NCBI GenBank assembly: GCA_963819845.1
Contig: CAWFXQ010000008.1
Span: 1 to 64,000 of the forward strand
Reading direction: 5' to 3'
Source of the DNA: DATAGF01 sp963819845
GTDB lineage: Bacteria; Actinomycetota; Thermoleophilia; Miltoncostaeales; Miltoncostaeaceae
DNA length: 64,000 nucleotides
Made by a program: the position numbers and the translations under genes. Shown here one piece after another: positions 52,343 to 62,202 of the stretch. Below the pieces are notes generated by a model that ran no database searches, was not told where the DNA came from, and saw only the letters and a program-made list of their open reading frames with translations. Position 1 is the first letter of the stretch. Each line of letters begins with the position of its first letter.

Positions 52343-54736
52343 TCAGCCCTCGAGGTACGCGATCGTCGCCCCGTCCCCGCCCTCATCGGGCGGGGCGGGC
52401 TCCGCGCGGTCCACGAGCGGATGCCGCGCGAGCTCCTCGCGCACCGCGGCCCGCAGGGCACCCGTGCCGTGGCCGTGGATCACCCGCACCTTGGGGAGCC
52501 CGGCCATCGCGGCCGCGTCCATACGCTCGCGCACCGCCCCGACGGCGTCCGCCGCGCGGCGTCCGCGCACGTCCACCTCGAGGCTGGCCGCCGGGCCCGA
52601 GGGCGGCGGTGCGGTGAACGCCGGCTCCTCCGGCTCCGGGTCGCGCCGCCGCGCTGCCGCGCGCACGAGGCGCGACAGCGGCAGCATCATCCGGGCCGCG
52701 CCCTCCCGCACCTCCGCCCGGGCGCCGGCGATCGCCACCACGCGACCGCGGAAGCCCATCTCCGGGTCAACCACCTCGTCGCCGACGGCGACCTCGCCCC
52801 GCTCGCCGGGGGCGGGCGCCGCGGCGGCGGCGAGCTCCTCGCGCGCCCGGGACGCCGCCCGCGATGCCGCCTCCAGGCGCCGGTCGCGGGCCCGCTCGGG
52901 CGCGGGCGCCGCCGGCGCCGCCGCCGCTCGCGCCGCCTCCTCGCGCCGGGCGGCCGAGATCTGCGACCGCAGCTCGGCGAGCTCCCGCGACAGCGCCGCG
53001 AGCTCGTCGCGGGCCTCGGCCCGGGCCCGGGCACGCTCCGCCTCGGCCGCCTCGCGGGAGCGCGCGAGCCGGCGCTCGAGCTCTGCCTCGCGGTCCCCGG
53101 CCCGCCGCCGGGCCTCCTCGGCCTCGGCGCGCGCGCCGGCGGCGGCCGCCCGCTCGTCGTCGGCCGCAGCCCGCGCCGCGGCGGCCTCCTGCAGCAGCGC
53201 CTCGAGCTCGCGCCGCTCGGGCGGCCCGGCCGCGCGCGCCGCCTCGACGATCGCGCGGTCGAGCCCGAGCCCCTCGGCGATGCCCAGCGCGTGCGACGCG
53301 CCGGGCTCGCCGATCTTGAGCTCGTAGAGCGGGCGCAGGGTGCGCGCGTCGAGGCCCACGGCGGCGTTGGCGGCACCGTCGGCGGCGCTGGCCCAGGCCT
53401 TCACCTCCGGGTGGTGGGTGGTCGCGAGCACCAGCGCGCCCTGGTCGACCAGGCGCTCCACCACGGCCTCGGCCAGCCGCGCGCCCTCGTCGGGATCGGT
53501 CCCCGCGGCCGGCTCGTCGAGCAGCACCAGCGACCGCGGCCCGGCGCTCTCGAGGATCGCGATGAGGCGGCGGACGTGCGCGGAGAAGGTCGACAGGCTC
53601 TCCGCGATCGACTGGTCGTCGCCGATGTCGGCGAGCACTCGGTCGAACACCGGCAGCCGGGCGCGCGCGGCCGGGACGCGAAGCCCGCACTGGTGGAGCA
53701 TCGAGAGCAGCCCCAGCGTCTTCAGGGCCACGGTCTTGCCGCCGGTGTTCGGCCCCGACACCACCAGCGCCCGCACGCCCGCCAGCGGCAGGTCGATCGG
53801 CACGGCCGTGGCCGCGTCGAGCAGCGGGTGGCGGGCGGCGCGCAGCTCGACCTCGGCCCCGGGCTCGACCCGGCACCCGTCCCACGCCCGCGACAGGGCC
53901 GCCCGCGCGAGCGCCAGATCGAGCGCCGCGAGCGCCGCGGTGAGGGCGTCGAGGGCCTCCCGCTCGTCGCCCACCAGGCGCGACAGGGCCCGCAGGATGC
54001 GCTCCTCCTCCTGCGCCTCCTCGGCCGCCGCCTCGCGCACCCGGTTGCTGGCCTCCACCAGCTCGATCGGCTCGACGAACAGCGTCTCGCCCGAGGCCGA
54101 GCGGTCGTGGACGATCCCGGGCACGGCCGACCGCGACGACGCCTTCACGGCCAGGACGGGGCGCCCGCCGCGCTCGGTGGTGAACGACTCCTGCAGGTGC
54201 GCGCGCAGGCGGCCCGCCAGGGTCCGCAGCAGCTCCGACGCCTCCCGGCGCGCCGCGGCGAGCCGGCGGCGCGCGGAGGCCAGCTCGGGCGAGGCGGAGT
54301 CGAGCAGGCCGCCGCGCGGGTCGAGGGCGCGCTCCAGGGCCGCCTCCACGCGCCGGGTGGCCCCCGCGGCCGGCGCGGCGAGGGCGGCCGACAGCAGCGG
54401 TGCCTCGTCGGCGTGCCCGGCCACGGTCTCGCGCGCCTCCAGCCAGATGCGCGCCGTCGCCAGGACCTCGGCCAGCGCCTCGGCCTCGAGGACCGCCTCG
54501 CGGGCGGCGGCCGCCGTCGCCGGGCGCAGGTCGGACGCCCCGCCCGGCCCGCCGAGCCCCAGGTCGCGCAGGCGCAGGGCCTCCTCGGTCTCGGCGGCGC
54601 GGGCCGCGACGACCTCCGGGTCGGGCGACGGGGACAGGGCCAGGCCCAGCTCGCGGCCGCCCGCGAACGACGACAGCCCCGCGAGCCGCTCGCGGACGGC
54701 CGGCAGCTCCAGCAGCTCGGCGCTCCGGGGATCCAC
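52343..54736 (-). CDS. mutS2: MutS2 endonuclease
   Basis: The complete 797-residue protein has the MutS ATPase domain: LVVSGPNTGGKTVALKTLGL (Walker A), GPRSLVLLDEPAAGTDPDEG (Walker B/D-loop) and LATTHHPEVKAWA. An alanine-rich coiled-coil middle follows, then the Smr nuclease domain: LEVDVRGRRAADAVGAVRER and KVRVIHGHGTGALRAAVREE. It lacks the mismatch-recognition N-domain of MutS. MutS2 suppresses recombination and rescues collided ribosomes in other bacteria. A stop-to-start gap of only 17 bp separates it from the AI-2E family permease gene upstream, suggesting an operon. Confidence 0.95.
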   Translation of the reverse strand: MDPRSAELLELPAVRERLAGLSSFAGGRELGLALSPSPDPEVVAARAAETEEALRLRDLGLGGPGGASDLRPATAAAAREAVLEAEALAEVLATARIWLEARETVAGHADEAPLLSAALAAPAAGATRRVEAALERALDPRGGLLDSASPELASARRRLAAARREASELLRTLAGRLRAHLQESFTTERGGRPVLAVKASSRSAVPGIVHDRSASGETLFVEPIELVEASNRVREAAAEEAQEEERILRALSRLVGDEREALDALTAALAALDLALARAALSRAWDGCRVEPGAEVELRAARHPLLDAATAVPIDLPLAGVRALVVSGPNTGGKTVALKTLGLLSMLHQCGLRVPAARARLPVFDRVLADIGDDQSIAESLSTFSAHVRRLIAILESAGPRSLVLLDEPAAGTDPDEGARLAEAVVERLVDQGALVLATTHHPEVKAWASAADGAANAAVGLDARTLRPLYELKIGEPGASHALGIAEGLGLDRAIVEAARAAGPPERRELEALLQEAAAARAAADDERAAAAGARAEAEEARRRAGDREAELERRLARSREAAEAERARARAEARDELAALSRELAELRSQISAARREEAARAAAAPAAPAPERARDRRLEAASRAASRAREELAAAAAPAPGERGEVAVGDEVVDPEMGFRGRVVAIAGARAEVREGAARMMLPLSRLVRAAARRRDPEPEEPAFTAPPPSGPAASLEVDVRGRRAADAVGAVRERMDAAAMAGLPKVRVIHGHGTGALRAAVREELARHPLVDRAEPAPPDEGGDGATIAYLEG

Positions 54737-54752
54737 GCCCCGGAGGCTAGCC

Positions 54753-55850
54753 CTACGGCTCGGGGTCCGGGGCGGGCGCGATCTCCGGGGGCTCCGTGCC
54801 CGGAGGCATCAGCGCCGCGGCGCGCTGCTCGCGCCGCCACGCCCACCACTCCTGCATGATCACCTGGATGATCCCGGCGATCGGGATCGCCATCAGCGCG
54901 CCGACGAGCCCCAGGATCGTGGCGCCCACCAGCACGGCCAGGATGATCCAGAACGGGTTCAGCTGGACGGTGTAGCGGTGGATGATCGGCTGGAAGACGT
55001 TGTTCTCGATCTGCTGGTAGACGACCAGGAAGACGATGGCCGCGACGCCGATGGGCCACCCCTGGAAGAAGGCGACGACGATGTAGGGGATGCCGCCGAT
55101 GGTCGCGCCGACCAGCGGTATCAGCGACGACAGCCCGGCCCAGAAGCCCAGCAGCGGGGCGAAGGGGACGCCGACGATGGTGAGGAAGATCCACACCGCC
55201 ACGCCGCCGGTCAGGGCCACCAGGAAGATCCCGACGACGTAGCCGGAGATGACGCGGTAGATGCGGTCACTCACGCGCTGCAGGTGCGGGCGCCGGCGGT
55301 CGTCGGCCATCCCGAGCGCCCACTCGCGCACGCGGCGGCCGTAGAGGCTGAGCAGGAAGCAGATGACCCCGATGCTGATGAGCGCGACGAGGCCGTTGAT
55401 GACCCGGGTCGCCAGCTCCACGGCCGTGTCCGGGCCGGCGACGCCCTCGAGGGCCGAGGTCGCCTCCTCCTCGATCCGGTCGAGCAGGTCGTACTCCTCG
55501 TCGAGCTCCTGGACCAGGTCCGACTCCTCGAGCTGGTCGACGTAGCCGGGCACCTCGTCGGTCAGCTCCTGGCCGGCCGTGATCAGCGGCGGCACGAACA
55601 GGAGGGCCGCGCCGGTGAGCAGGCCGGCCACCAGGACGTAGACGATCAGGATCGACGGCGCCCGGCGCAGCCGCAGGCGGGCCTGCAGCAGGTTCACGAG
55701 CGGGTTGATGGCCACGGCCAGGAACGCGGCGATCGCCACCCAGGTCAGCACGCCCCGCGACACCCAGACGAGCCACAGCAGCAGGGCGACGGCGAGGAGG
55801 ACCCCGACGACCCGCAGGATCGTGCGCGTGGATGGCCACTCGCTCGTCAC
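54753..55850 (-). CDS. AI-2E family transporter
   Basis: A 365-residue permease with eight membrane segments. VLTWVAIAAFLAVAINPLVN is the usual early motif, followed by a long soluble helical loop (about residues 95-190), then a PLLGFWAGLSSLIPLVGATI block and FWIILAVLVGATILGLVGAL. These are family signatures. Family members have diverse roles (autoinducer export, sodium-proton exchange) that sequence alone does not settle. It is divergent from ppk2 and upstream of mutS2. Confidence 0.9.
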   Translation of the reverse strand: MTSEWPSTRTILRVVGVLLAVALLLWLVWVSRGVLTWVAIAAFLAVAINPLVNLLQARLRLRRAPSILIVYVLVAGLLTGAALLFVPPLITAGQELTDEVPGYVDQLEESDLVQELDEEYDLLDRIEEEATSALEGVAGPDTAVELATRVINGLVALISIGVICFLLSLYGRRVREWALGMADDRRRPHLQRVSDRIYRVISGYVVGIFLVALTGGVAVWIFLTIVGVPFAPLLGFWAGLSSLIPLVGATIGGIPYIVVAFFQGWPIGVAAIVFLVVYQQIENNVFQPIIHRYTVQLNPFWIILAVLVGATILGLVGALMAIPIAGIIQVIMQEWWAWRREQRAAALMPPGTEPPEIAPAPDPEP

Positions 55851-55924
55851 GGGTTCAACGTTCGCTCCCCCCCGGACGAGTCCTCGCCCCTCGTATGGTT
55901 GGAGCAGGCGAAAGGGGGCCGGTC

Positions 55925-56702
55925 ATGGCGGACAAGCTCGGGAAGAAGACCTACGAGCGCGAGCTCGATCGCATGCAGGATGAGATGGTGCGGCTGCAGG
56001 AGGCCGTCCGCGCCGACGGCCTCCGGGTCGCGGTGATCTTCGAGGGCCGCGACACGGCCGGGAAGGGCGGGAGCATCCGGCGCATCACGGAGAAGCTCAA
56101 CCCCCGCCACTACCGGGTGGTGGCGCTGCCGGCGCCCACCGAGCGCGAACGCGGCCAGTGGTATTTCCAGCGCTACATCGAGCGGCTTCCGTCCACCGGC
56201 GAGATCGCGCTCTTCGACCGCTCCTGGTACAACCGCGCCGGCGTCGAGCGGGTCATGGGGTTCTGCGACGAGGACGCCGTCGCCGAGTTCTTCCGCGAGG
56301 TGCCCGAGCTCGAGCGCATGCTGATCGGCTCCGGCCTCGTCCTGGTCAAGTACTGGCTCGAGGTCGGCCCGGAGGAGCAGGTGGCGCGCCTGATGGAGCG
56401 CGTCGAGGACCCGACCAAGCGGTGGAAGATCAGCCCGGTCGACGTCGACGCGCCCGCCCGCTACGACGCCTACACGGCGGCCGAGGTCGAGATCTTCGAG
56501 CGCACCAGCACGGCCGAGTCGCCCTGGTACGTCGTTCGACGCGAACGACCAGAAGCGGGCCCGCCTCAACCTGATGGCCCACCTGCTCGAGCTGCTGCCG
56601 CAGCGGCGCAGCCCCGAGGTCGTGAAGATCAAGAAGCCGCGGCGCCGGGCGAAGGCCCTGGTGCTGCCGGAGGCCGCCCTGCGGGTTCCCGAGCGCTGGT
56701 GA
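55925..56702 (+). CDS. ppk2: Polyphosphate kinase 2 (one frameshift)
   Basis: ATG at 55,925 begins a PPK2 domain of about 258 residues: VAVIFEGRDTAGKGGSIRRI (Walker A), ALFDRSWYNRAGVERVMGFC (Walker B), KYWLEVGPEEQVARLMERVE and WKISPVDVDAPARYDAYTAA. One extra base near 56,537 shifts the frame within WYVVDANDQKRARLN, after which the frame continues to the stop at 56,702. The catalytic motifs all precede the shift. PPK2 uses polyphosphate to make nucleoside triphosphates or the reverse. The 3' end overlaps the convergent gene by 74 bp. Confidence 0.88.
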
Positions 56703-57147
56703 GGCCCGGCTGCCGCTCGGCCGTGAGCAGGCCGAGCACCAGCCCGAAGAGCGCGTGCATCACCGCCTCCTGGGCGAAGACGCGCGGGTTGGTGAGCAGC
56801 GGCGGCCAGCGCCCGGAGCGCCGGTCGGGGTGGACCCGGTCCATCAGCGCCATGCCCGGCCAGGTGGCCAGGGTCTCGGCGCCGGCCCAGGCCAGGCCCG
56901 CGCGCGGCCCGCGCGCCCCCGCCATTGCGAAGGCCGCTCCGAAGGCCGCGCCGTTGGCGGCGTGCACCAGGGCCCCGGCGAGGGGCCAGCGGTCGCCGGC
57001 TCCCGGCACCAGCCGGCCCAGCAGGCGCACGTCGCTGAAGCCGCCCGTCCGCAGCGCCCCGGCGGCGAGGGGCTCGAGCGCCGCCCAGACGCTCGCCGCG
57101 ACCGCGCCCGCGGCGACCCCGCGTGCGACGCCGAGGGCCCGGCTCAC
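56629..57147 (-). CDS. Hypothetical membrane protein
   Basis: A 172-residue protein from GTG with about four membrane segments (AAGAVAASVWAALEPLAAGA, ALVHAANGAAFGAAFAMAGA, AWAGAETLATWPGMALMDRV, AVMHALFGLVLGLLTAERQ). Helices are rich in Ala and Gly. GTGA overlap with the FAD oxidoreductase gene upstream indicates cotranscription. I do not recognise a named family. Confidence 0.65.
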   Translation of the reverse strand: MSRALGVARGVAAGAVAASVWAALEPLAAGALRTGGFSDVRLLGRLVPGAGDRWPLAGALVHAANGAAFGAAFAMAGARGPRAGLAWAGAETLATWPGMALMDRVHPDRRSGRWPPLLTNPRVFAQEAVMHALFGLVLGLLTAERQPGLTSAREPAGRPPAAPGPSPGAAAS

Positions 57148-58109
57148 GCCGGCAGCGCCGGGATGGTGGCCGTCAGCCGCCGCGCCGCGCGCACGCCCGA
57201 GGCGAACACGGCGTGGTGCCCGGCCGCGCCGAAGCCCGCGCCCGTGACGGCGTCGCCGGCCACGACGATGCGCGAGCCAGGCCGCTCGAGCTCCTCGGGC
57301 ACCGGCCGGCCCGCGGGCACGGCGAAGCGCCACCGCTTCACCTGCGCCCACTCGGGGTCGGCGCCGGCGGGGCCGAGCAGCTCGCCCAGGGCCGGGAGAG
57401 CCCGCGCCAGCGCGGCCTCGTCGGGGGCGTCGAGCAGCTCGGCGCTCGCGTCGGGAGCGAGACGGGCCACGAACGGCGCCACCCCGTTGACCGGCGGGCG
57501 GCCCTTCGCGCTCTCGCGGCGCACCTCGGCGAGGGGGCCGGAGTCGGGGCGGGCGACCTCCCACGGGGGCTCCCGGTCGAGGCGGGCGCCCGCCAGCACC
57601 ATCACGGCCGGCTCGTAGGCGAGGGTCCGCAGCGCGGCGACGCGCTCGGCCGGCTCGGGGCTCCGCTCCAGCAGGTCGGCCGCCTGCGGGGCGGGCGCGG
57701 TGACCACCACGGCGTCGACGACCCCGTGGGTGTTGCCCTGCTCGTCGCCCAGCTCGAGGCCGCCGCCGGCCTCGCGCAGGGCCGCGAGCCGCACGCCCAG
57801 CACGACGTCGAGCCCCTCGGCCATGAGCTTCGGCAGCCGGGTGGCCCCCGAGCGGTAAGCGATGCCGTCGTCGAGGTCGACGCGGTCGTCGGCCGGCAGC
57901 GCGTCGGCCAGAGCGCGCAGGGCCGACCCGGGCGAAGCCGCGACGGCGGGGCTGCCGTGGTCGAGCACGGTCCCCCCGGCCCGGCGCGCGGCGAGGCGGC
58001 CGCCGAGCCCGCGGCTCTTCTCGAACACGACGGCCTCGTGGCCGCCCGCCCGCAGCTCGCGCGCTGCCGCCAGCCCCGCCAGCCCCGCACCGACCACCGC
58101 GACCCGCAT
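57144..58109 (-). CDS. FAD-dependent oxidoreductase, renalase-like
   Basis: The 321-residue flavoprotein has the dinucleotide motif VAVVGAGLAGLAAARELRAG at residues 3-22, VFEKSRGLGGRLAARR (the GG doublet typical of amine oxidase/renalase proteins), YRSGATRLPKLMAEGLDVVL, and the C-terminal FAD motif GSRIVVAGDAVTGAGFGAAG. The cis-type substrate core is shorter than in monoamine oxidases, which favours a renalase-type NAD(P)H oxidase. ATG at 58,109 begins MRVAVVGAG. It shares an operon with the membrane protein. Confidence 0.85.
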   Translation of the reverse strand: MRVAVVGAGLAGLAAARELRAGGHEAVVFEKSRGLGGRLAARRAGGTVLDHGSPAVAASPGSALRALADALPADDRVDLDDGIAYRSGATRLPKLMAEGLDVVLGVRLAALREAGGGLELGDEQGNTHGVVDAVVVTAPAPQAADLLERSPEPAERVAALRTLAYEPAVMVLAGARLDREPPWEVARPDSGPLAEVRRESAKGRPPVNGVAPFVARLAPDASAELLDAPDEAALARALPALGELLGPAGADPEWAQVKRWRFAVPAGRPVPEELERPGSRIVVAGDAVTGAGFGAAGHHAVFASGVRAARRLTATIPALPA

Positions 58110-58161
58110 CCGGCCTCCCGATCCCCGGCGTCCCGACGCTCGCGAGGTTAGCCTGAGGGGA

Positions 58162-59753
58162 ATGCCCCGCGTCGAGGATCCCGCCGCACCCTCGCCCGAC
58201 GCGCCGCTCATCCTCCTCACCGGCGCCACCGGCTACGTGGGCGGGCGGCTGCGCTCGCGCCTGGAGCGCGCCGGGCGGCGGCTGCGCCTGATGACCCGCC
58301 GGCCGGCGCAGCTCGCGGCGCGCGTCCCCGGGACGACCGAGGTCGTGCGCGGCGACGTCCAGGACCCCGGCTCGCTCGACGCCGCCCTGGCCGGGGTCGA
58401 CACCGCCTACTACCTGGTCCACTCCATGGCCTCGGGCAGCGACTACCGCGCGGCCGACCGCCGCGGGGCCGAGGCCTTCGGCGCGGCCGCCCGGCGCGCC
58501 GGGGTGCGCCGGATCGTCTACCTGGGCGGCCTCGGCTCGGACGAGGCGCTCTCGGGGCACCTGTCGAGCCGCCAGGAGGTGGGCCGCATCCTCGCCGCGT
58601 CGGGTGTGCCGACGCTCGAGCTGCGCGCCTCGATCGTGATCGGCTCGGGCAGCACCTCCTTCGAGATGATCCGCTCGCTCGTCGACCGGCTGCCCGTGAT
58701 GGTCACCCCGCGCTGGGTGGCCACCCGGACGCAGCCGATCGCGATCGAGGACGTGCTGGCCTACCTGGTGGAGGCGGCCGACCTCGAGCTCGCCGGGAGC
58801 CGCGTGGTGGAGATCGGCGGGCCCGACCGCGTCTCGTACGGCGACCTCATGCGCGAGTACGCCCGCCAGCGCGGCCTGAGGCGGGCCATGGTGCCGGTGC
58901 CGGCGCTGACGCCGCGCCTGTCGAGCCTCTGGCTGGGGCTGGTCACGCCGGTCTACGCCCGCGTCGGGCGCGAGCTGGTGGAGGGCCTGCGCAACGAGAC
59001 CGTCGTCCGCGACCCCTCGGCGCTCGGTGTCTTCCGCGTGCGGCCGCGCGGCGCGCGGGAGGCCATCGCCCGGGCCCTGGTCAACGAGGACCGCGAGTTC
59101 GCCGCCACGCGCTGGTCGGACGCCCTCTCGTCGGGCCCGGCGCCGCGCTCGTTCGGCGGCGCCGCCGTGGGCTCGCGGCTGATCGACTCGCGGGCGGCGC
59201 GCGTGCCGGTGCCGCCCGAGGTCGCCTTCGCCCCCATCCGGCGCATCGGCGGCCGCCGCGGCTGGTACTTCGGCAACGTCCTCTGGCGCCTGCGGGGCCT
59301 GCTCGACCTGCCCTTCGGCGGCGCCGGCACGCGGCGCGGCCGGCGCGACCCCGAGCGGCTCCTGCCCGGCGACACGGTGGACTTCTGGCGGGTGGAGGAG
59401 GTCGAGCCCGACCGGCTCCTGCGCCTGTCGGCCGAGATGACGCTGCCCGGCCGCGCCTGGCTCCAGTTCGAGGTGGAGCCCGGCGAAGGGGCTCGGTCAT
59501 CCGCCAGACCGCCGTCTTCGACCCGGTCGGGGTGCTCGGCCGCCTCTACTGGTACGCGATCTGGCCGGTGCACGGGTTCGTGTTCCGGGGCATGGTGCGC
59601 GGCATCGCCCGCGAGGCCATGCGCGAGGGCGGCGCCGCCCGGCGCCGGGCCCGTCCCGCGGTGCCGGGGCGAGCTCCCCGGCTCCCGAGGCCGGCCTCGC
59701 CGGCCGCCTGGTCGACTGGATGGCCGAGCACCGGGCCACGCTCGACCGGATGA
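58162..59753 (+). CDS. SDR-DUF2867 protein (NAD(P)-binding fused to a START-like domain), one frameshift
   Basis: ATG at 58,162 begins an extended SDR of atypical type: LILLTGATGYVGGRLRSRLE, AYYLVHSMASGSDYRAADRR and IVYLGGLGSDEALSGHLSSR. It lacks the usual Tyr-Lys pair. After about residue 330 a DUF2867 domain begins (RRGWYFGNVLWRLRGLLDLP, DFWRVEEVEPDRLLRLSAEM). A shift near 59,486 carries the frame into SVIRQTAVFDPVGVLGRLYW and VHGFVFRGMVRGIAREAMRE. The final 35 residues of this frame are doubtful. It is divergent from the FAD oxidoreductase 52 bp away. Confidence 0.85.
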
Positions 59754-60379
59754 TGGCCGAGGAGGGCTCGCGCGCCATCCACGAGGAGTTCCTGCTGGCC
59801 GAGGGCGGCACCCTGCCCGACCGCCGGACCAGGGTCGAGCGCACCCGCGGCGCGAGCGCTCGGGCGTGGATGCGGCACCTGGGAGAGGGCCTCGAGGAGA
59901 CCTGGCCGCCGGCCGGCGCCGGCCTGGCCGAGGGCGTCCACCGCTGGACGTCGGCCCACCAGGAGCGGCTCGAGGCGCTCGTGCTGGAGGAGCGGGCCGT
60001 GGTCGAGCGCCGGGGGGCCTCGGGCGACCCGGAGGCCGACGGGCGCAACGCGGAGCTCATCGCGCACTCGCGCCTGTTCGCCGAGGCGCTGGCGAGCATC
60101 GCGCCGGCGCTCCAGGAGACGGCCCCGCCGGAGTTCGCGCGCGAGGTGGCCCGGTGGGCGCGGGGCCAGGAGGCGCGCCGCATCGAGGTGGAGGAGGAGG
60201 CCGTGGCCGCCTGGGGGTCGGGGCCGGCCCGGGAGCCCGGGACGCCCATGACCGCCGCCCCGGCCCCCGAGCTCGATGAGCTGAGGGTGCGCGAGGCGGC
60301 GGCCGTGTGGGCGCACGTGCGCGTGCTGACCGAGGCCCTCGAGCACGCGCTCGGCGCGCGCCCGGGGGCCTCCGTTTGA
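59720..60379 (+). CDS. Hypothetical protein
   Basis: The 219-residue acidic protein is helical throughout: MAEHRATLDRMMAEEGSRAI, HRWTSAHQERLEALVLEERA and LIAHSRLFAEALASIAPALQ. The frame is open upstream (RLVDWMAEHR), so the true start may be earlier, or this could be the continuation of the frameshifted SDR-DUF2867 protein. I do not recognise a family. It faces the HtaA-like gene convergently. Confidence 0.55.
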   Translation: MAEHRATLDRMMAEEGSRAIHEEFLLAEGGTLPDRRTRVERTRGASARAWMRHLGEGLEETWPPAGAGLAEGVHRWTSAHQERLEALVLEERAVVERRGASGDPEADGRNAELIAHSRLFAEALASIAPALQETAPPEFAREVARWARGQEARRIEVEEEAVAAWGSGPAREPGTPMTAAPAPELDELRVREAAAVWAHVRVLTEALEHALGARPGASV

Positions 60380-60387
60380 GCGGTCGG

Positions 60388-61455
60388 CTAGATCACGTCC
60401 GCCGACACGCGGGCGGTGCCGAGCACCAGCCCTGCCGACAGGGCGTTGGTCTTGAACGCGGCGTCAAGGGCGCTCGCCGCCTCCGGCGACAGCGCGACCT
60501 TGACGTTGGTGACCACGGCCTTGCCGTTCGACAGGCCGATCTTCGACTGGGTCAGGTCGAGCTGGAGCGGCACGGTGGTGCTCGTCCCGCCCACGTCGGC
60601 GACGAGGGTGGTCGAGTTCTCGTCCAGGCCGATCTCGAAGTTGAGCAGCTCCACCTTGGTCGCGCCCGCGGTGAGGGCGATGCCGCCCGAGTGCGGGATC
60701 TCGCCGGCGAGCTCGCCGGTGGAGAGCCGGCCGCCGGTGATCGGGAAGGAGAGCCCCTTCGGCCCGGCGGTCGCCGGCGGCACGACGGACGGGGTCACGC
60801 CGAGGCCGGTCAGCGCGGCCGCGGTGCCGGGGTCGAGGGCCAGGGTGGTGGCGCCGCCGTCGAACGCGACCTCCGCCGGGAACGCGCGGACGTTGACGCG
60901 CCCGATCGGCAGACCGGCCGGCAGGTCGGACCCGAAGGCGGCGTTGAGGGCGTCCGCGGCCGGACGCGTGAGGCTGGCCTTGACCCGGACGGCCCAGGTT
61001 CCGACCTTGCCCGGGCCGCGCCGGAGGACGACCGCGTCGGAGAGGTCGAGGTTGAGGAGCTTGACGCTGCCCTGGCCGACCTTCGCCCGCAGGTAGGGCT
61101 GCTTGACGTCGGTGAACACCGTGAAGTCGGTCAGGCGGAGGGTGGTGCCGCCCGCGCGGAACGCGAGGCCGCCCGTGTGGTCGATGGTGCCCGCGGCCGT
61201 CTCGGGGTTGATGGTGCCACCGTCGATCGGGAAGCTCACGCGCAGGCCCTTGGCCGTCGCGGGGCCGACCGGCGCGACGCTGACGCCGAGGTCGCCGAGG
61301 GCGCCGGCCGTCGCCGCGTTGAGGTGGAGGTTGGTCTGGCCGTCCTCGACGCCGACCTCGGCGCCGAGCGCCGACGGGGCGACGGCGGCGGCGCCCGCGG
61401 CCAGCGCCGCGGCGGCCAGGACGCCGAGACGTCGGGAACTCGGGGAACGTGACAC
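60388..61455 (-). CDS. Secreted HtaA-like two-repeat protein
   Basis: The 355-residue protein has a signal peptide (LGVLAAAALAAGAAAVAPSA, cleavage near GA) followed by two HtaA-like repeats at about 35-190 and 195-355. Each contains a phrase such as LSFPITGGRLSTGELAGEIP or VSFPIDGGTINPETAAGTID, then H-GGI/LAF and an LDLT/SDAV strand, and ends with LNAAFGS or LDAAFKT. GTG at 61,455 has AGGAGG six bases upstream. The single-repeat paralogue lies at 26,802. It is divergent from the ECF sigma gene. Confidence 0.8.
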   Translation of the reverse strand: MSRSPSSRRLGVLAAAALAAGAAAVAPSALGAEVGVEDGQTNLHLNAATAGALGDLGVSVAPVGPATAKGLRVSFPIDGGTINPETAAGTIDHTGGLAFRAGGTTLRLTDFTVFTDVKQPYLRAKVGQGSVKLLNLDLSDAVVLRRGPGKVGTWAVRVKASLTRPAADALNAAFGSDLPAGLPIGRVNVRAFPAEVAFDGGATTLALDPGTAAALTGLGVTPSVVPPATAGPKGLSFPITGGRLSTGELAGEIPHSGGIALTAGATKVELLNFEIGLDENSTTLVADVGGTSTTVPLQLDLTQSKIGLSNGKAVVTNVKVALSPEAASALDAAFKTNALSAGLVLGTARVSADVI

Positions 61456-61617
61456 GCATGTCCTCCTGTGATGGTTTACGCGGGCATGTCCGAGGCGAGG
61501 GACCCGATCGGTTGACTCATCCGTTCGCCGGCTCTCCCCCGTACCACCCGTCGAGGTGTCCGACGCGCACGCCATCCCCGCCCCGTCCGCCCCCGCGACT
61601 CGCGCCGAGAGGGGCTG

Positions 61618-62202
61618 ATGGCGTTCCGGCCGCGGCGCACCCGGCGCCCCCCCGACGACCGGCTCGTGGAGGGTCTGCGCCGCGGCGACCCGGACGCGCT
61701 CGCCCAGGCGCACCGCGACTACGGCGCGGCGGTGCTCGGCTACCTGCGGCGGATGCTCGGCGATCCGGCGGCCGCCGAGGACGTGCACCAGGAGGTGTTC
61801 CTGGAGGTCTGGCGCCGCGGGCCCTCGTTCGACCCCGGCCGGTCCTCGCTCGGCACCTGGATCCTGCTGATCGCCCGCAGCAGGGCGATCGACCACATGC
61901 GCAAGCGCGTGCCCGAGCCGCGCGACCCGCTGGGGCCGGCCGGCGTCGCCATGACCGAGGCGTCGCGCGACCCCGAGGGGTCGCCGGACGCGCTCGTGGA
62001 GCGCTGGGGCATGGCCATGCGGCTGGGGCGCCTGCCCGAGCACGAGGCCGCGGTGCTGCGGATGCGGTTCCACGACGGGCTCAGCCAGAGCGAGATCGCC
62101 GAGCGCACCGGGGTGCCCCTGGGCACCGTCAAGACGCACATGGTGCGCGGCCTGCGCCGGCTGCGCGCGATGCTCGACGAGGAGGAGGTGGGCGGCCGGT
62201 GA
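61618..62202 (+). CDS. ECF RNA polymerase sigma factor
   Basis: The 194-residue protein has region 2 (ALAQAHRDYGAAVLGYLRRM and DPAAAEDVHQEVFLEVWRR) and region 4 (LPEHEAAVLRMRFHDGLSQS, EIAERTGVPLGTVKTHMVRG). The ATG follows a weak GAGAGGGGC site. The anti-sigma gene overlaps its stop by four bases. It probably activates its own operon and may regulate the divergent HtaA-like gene 160 bp away. Confidence 0.92.
   Translation: MAFRPRRTRRPPDDRLVEGLRRGDPDALAQAHRDYGAAVLGYLRRMLGDPAAAEDVHQEVFLEVWRRGPSFDPGRSSLGTWILLIARSRAIDHMRKRVPEPRDPLGPAGVAMTEASRDPEGSPDALVERWGMAMRLGRLPEHEAAVLRMRFHDGLSQSEIAERTGVPLGTVKTHMVRGLRRLRAMLDEEEVGGR

Noticed and set aside
51677..54859. A 1,060-residue plus-strand open frame across mutS2
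   Set aside because: It is antisense to the clear mutS2 gene. The translation is Gly/Arg/Ala/Gln repeats with no domain, as expected from third-codon bias in GC-rich DNA.
57862..60279. An 805-residue frame suggesting a large fusion
   Set aside because: Its first 100 codons are antisense to the FAD oxidoreductase gene, and its last 260 codons run out of frame after the shift at 59,486. Only the middle is the SDR-DUF2867 protein.
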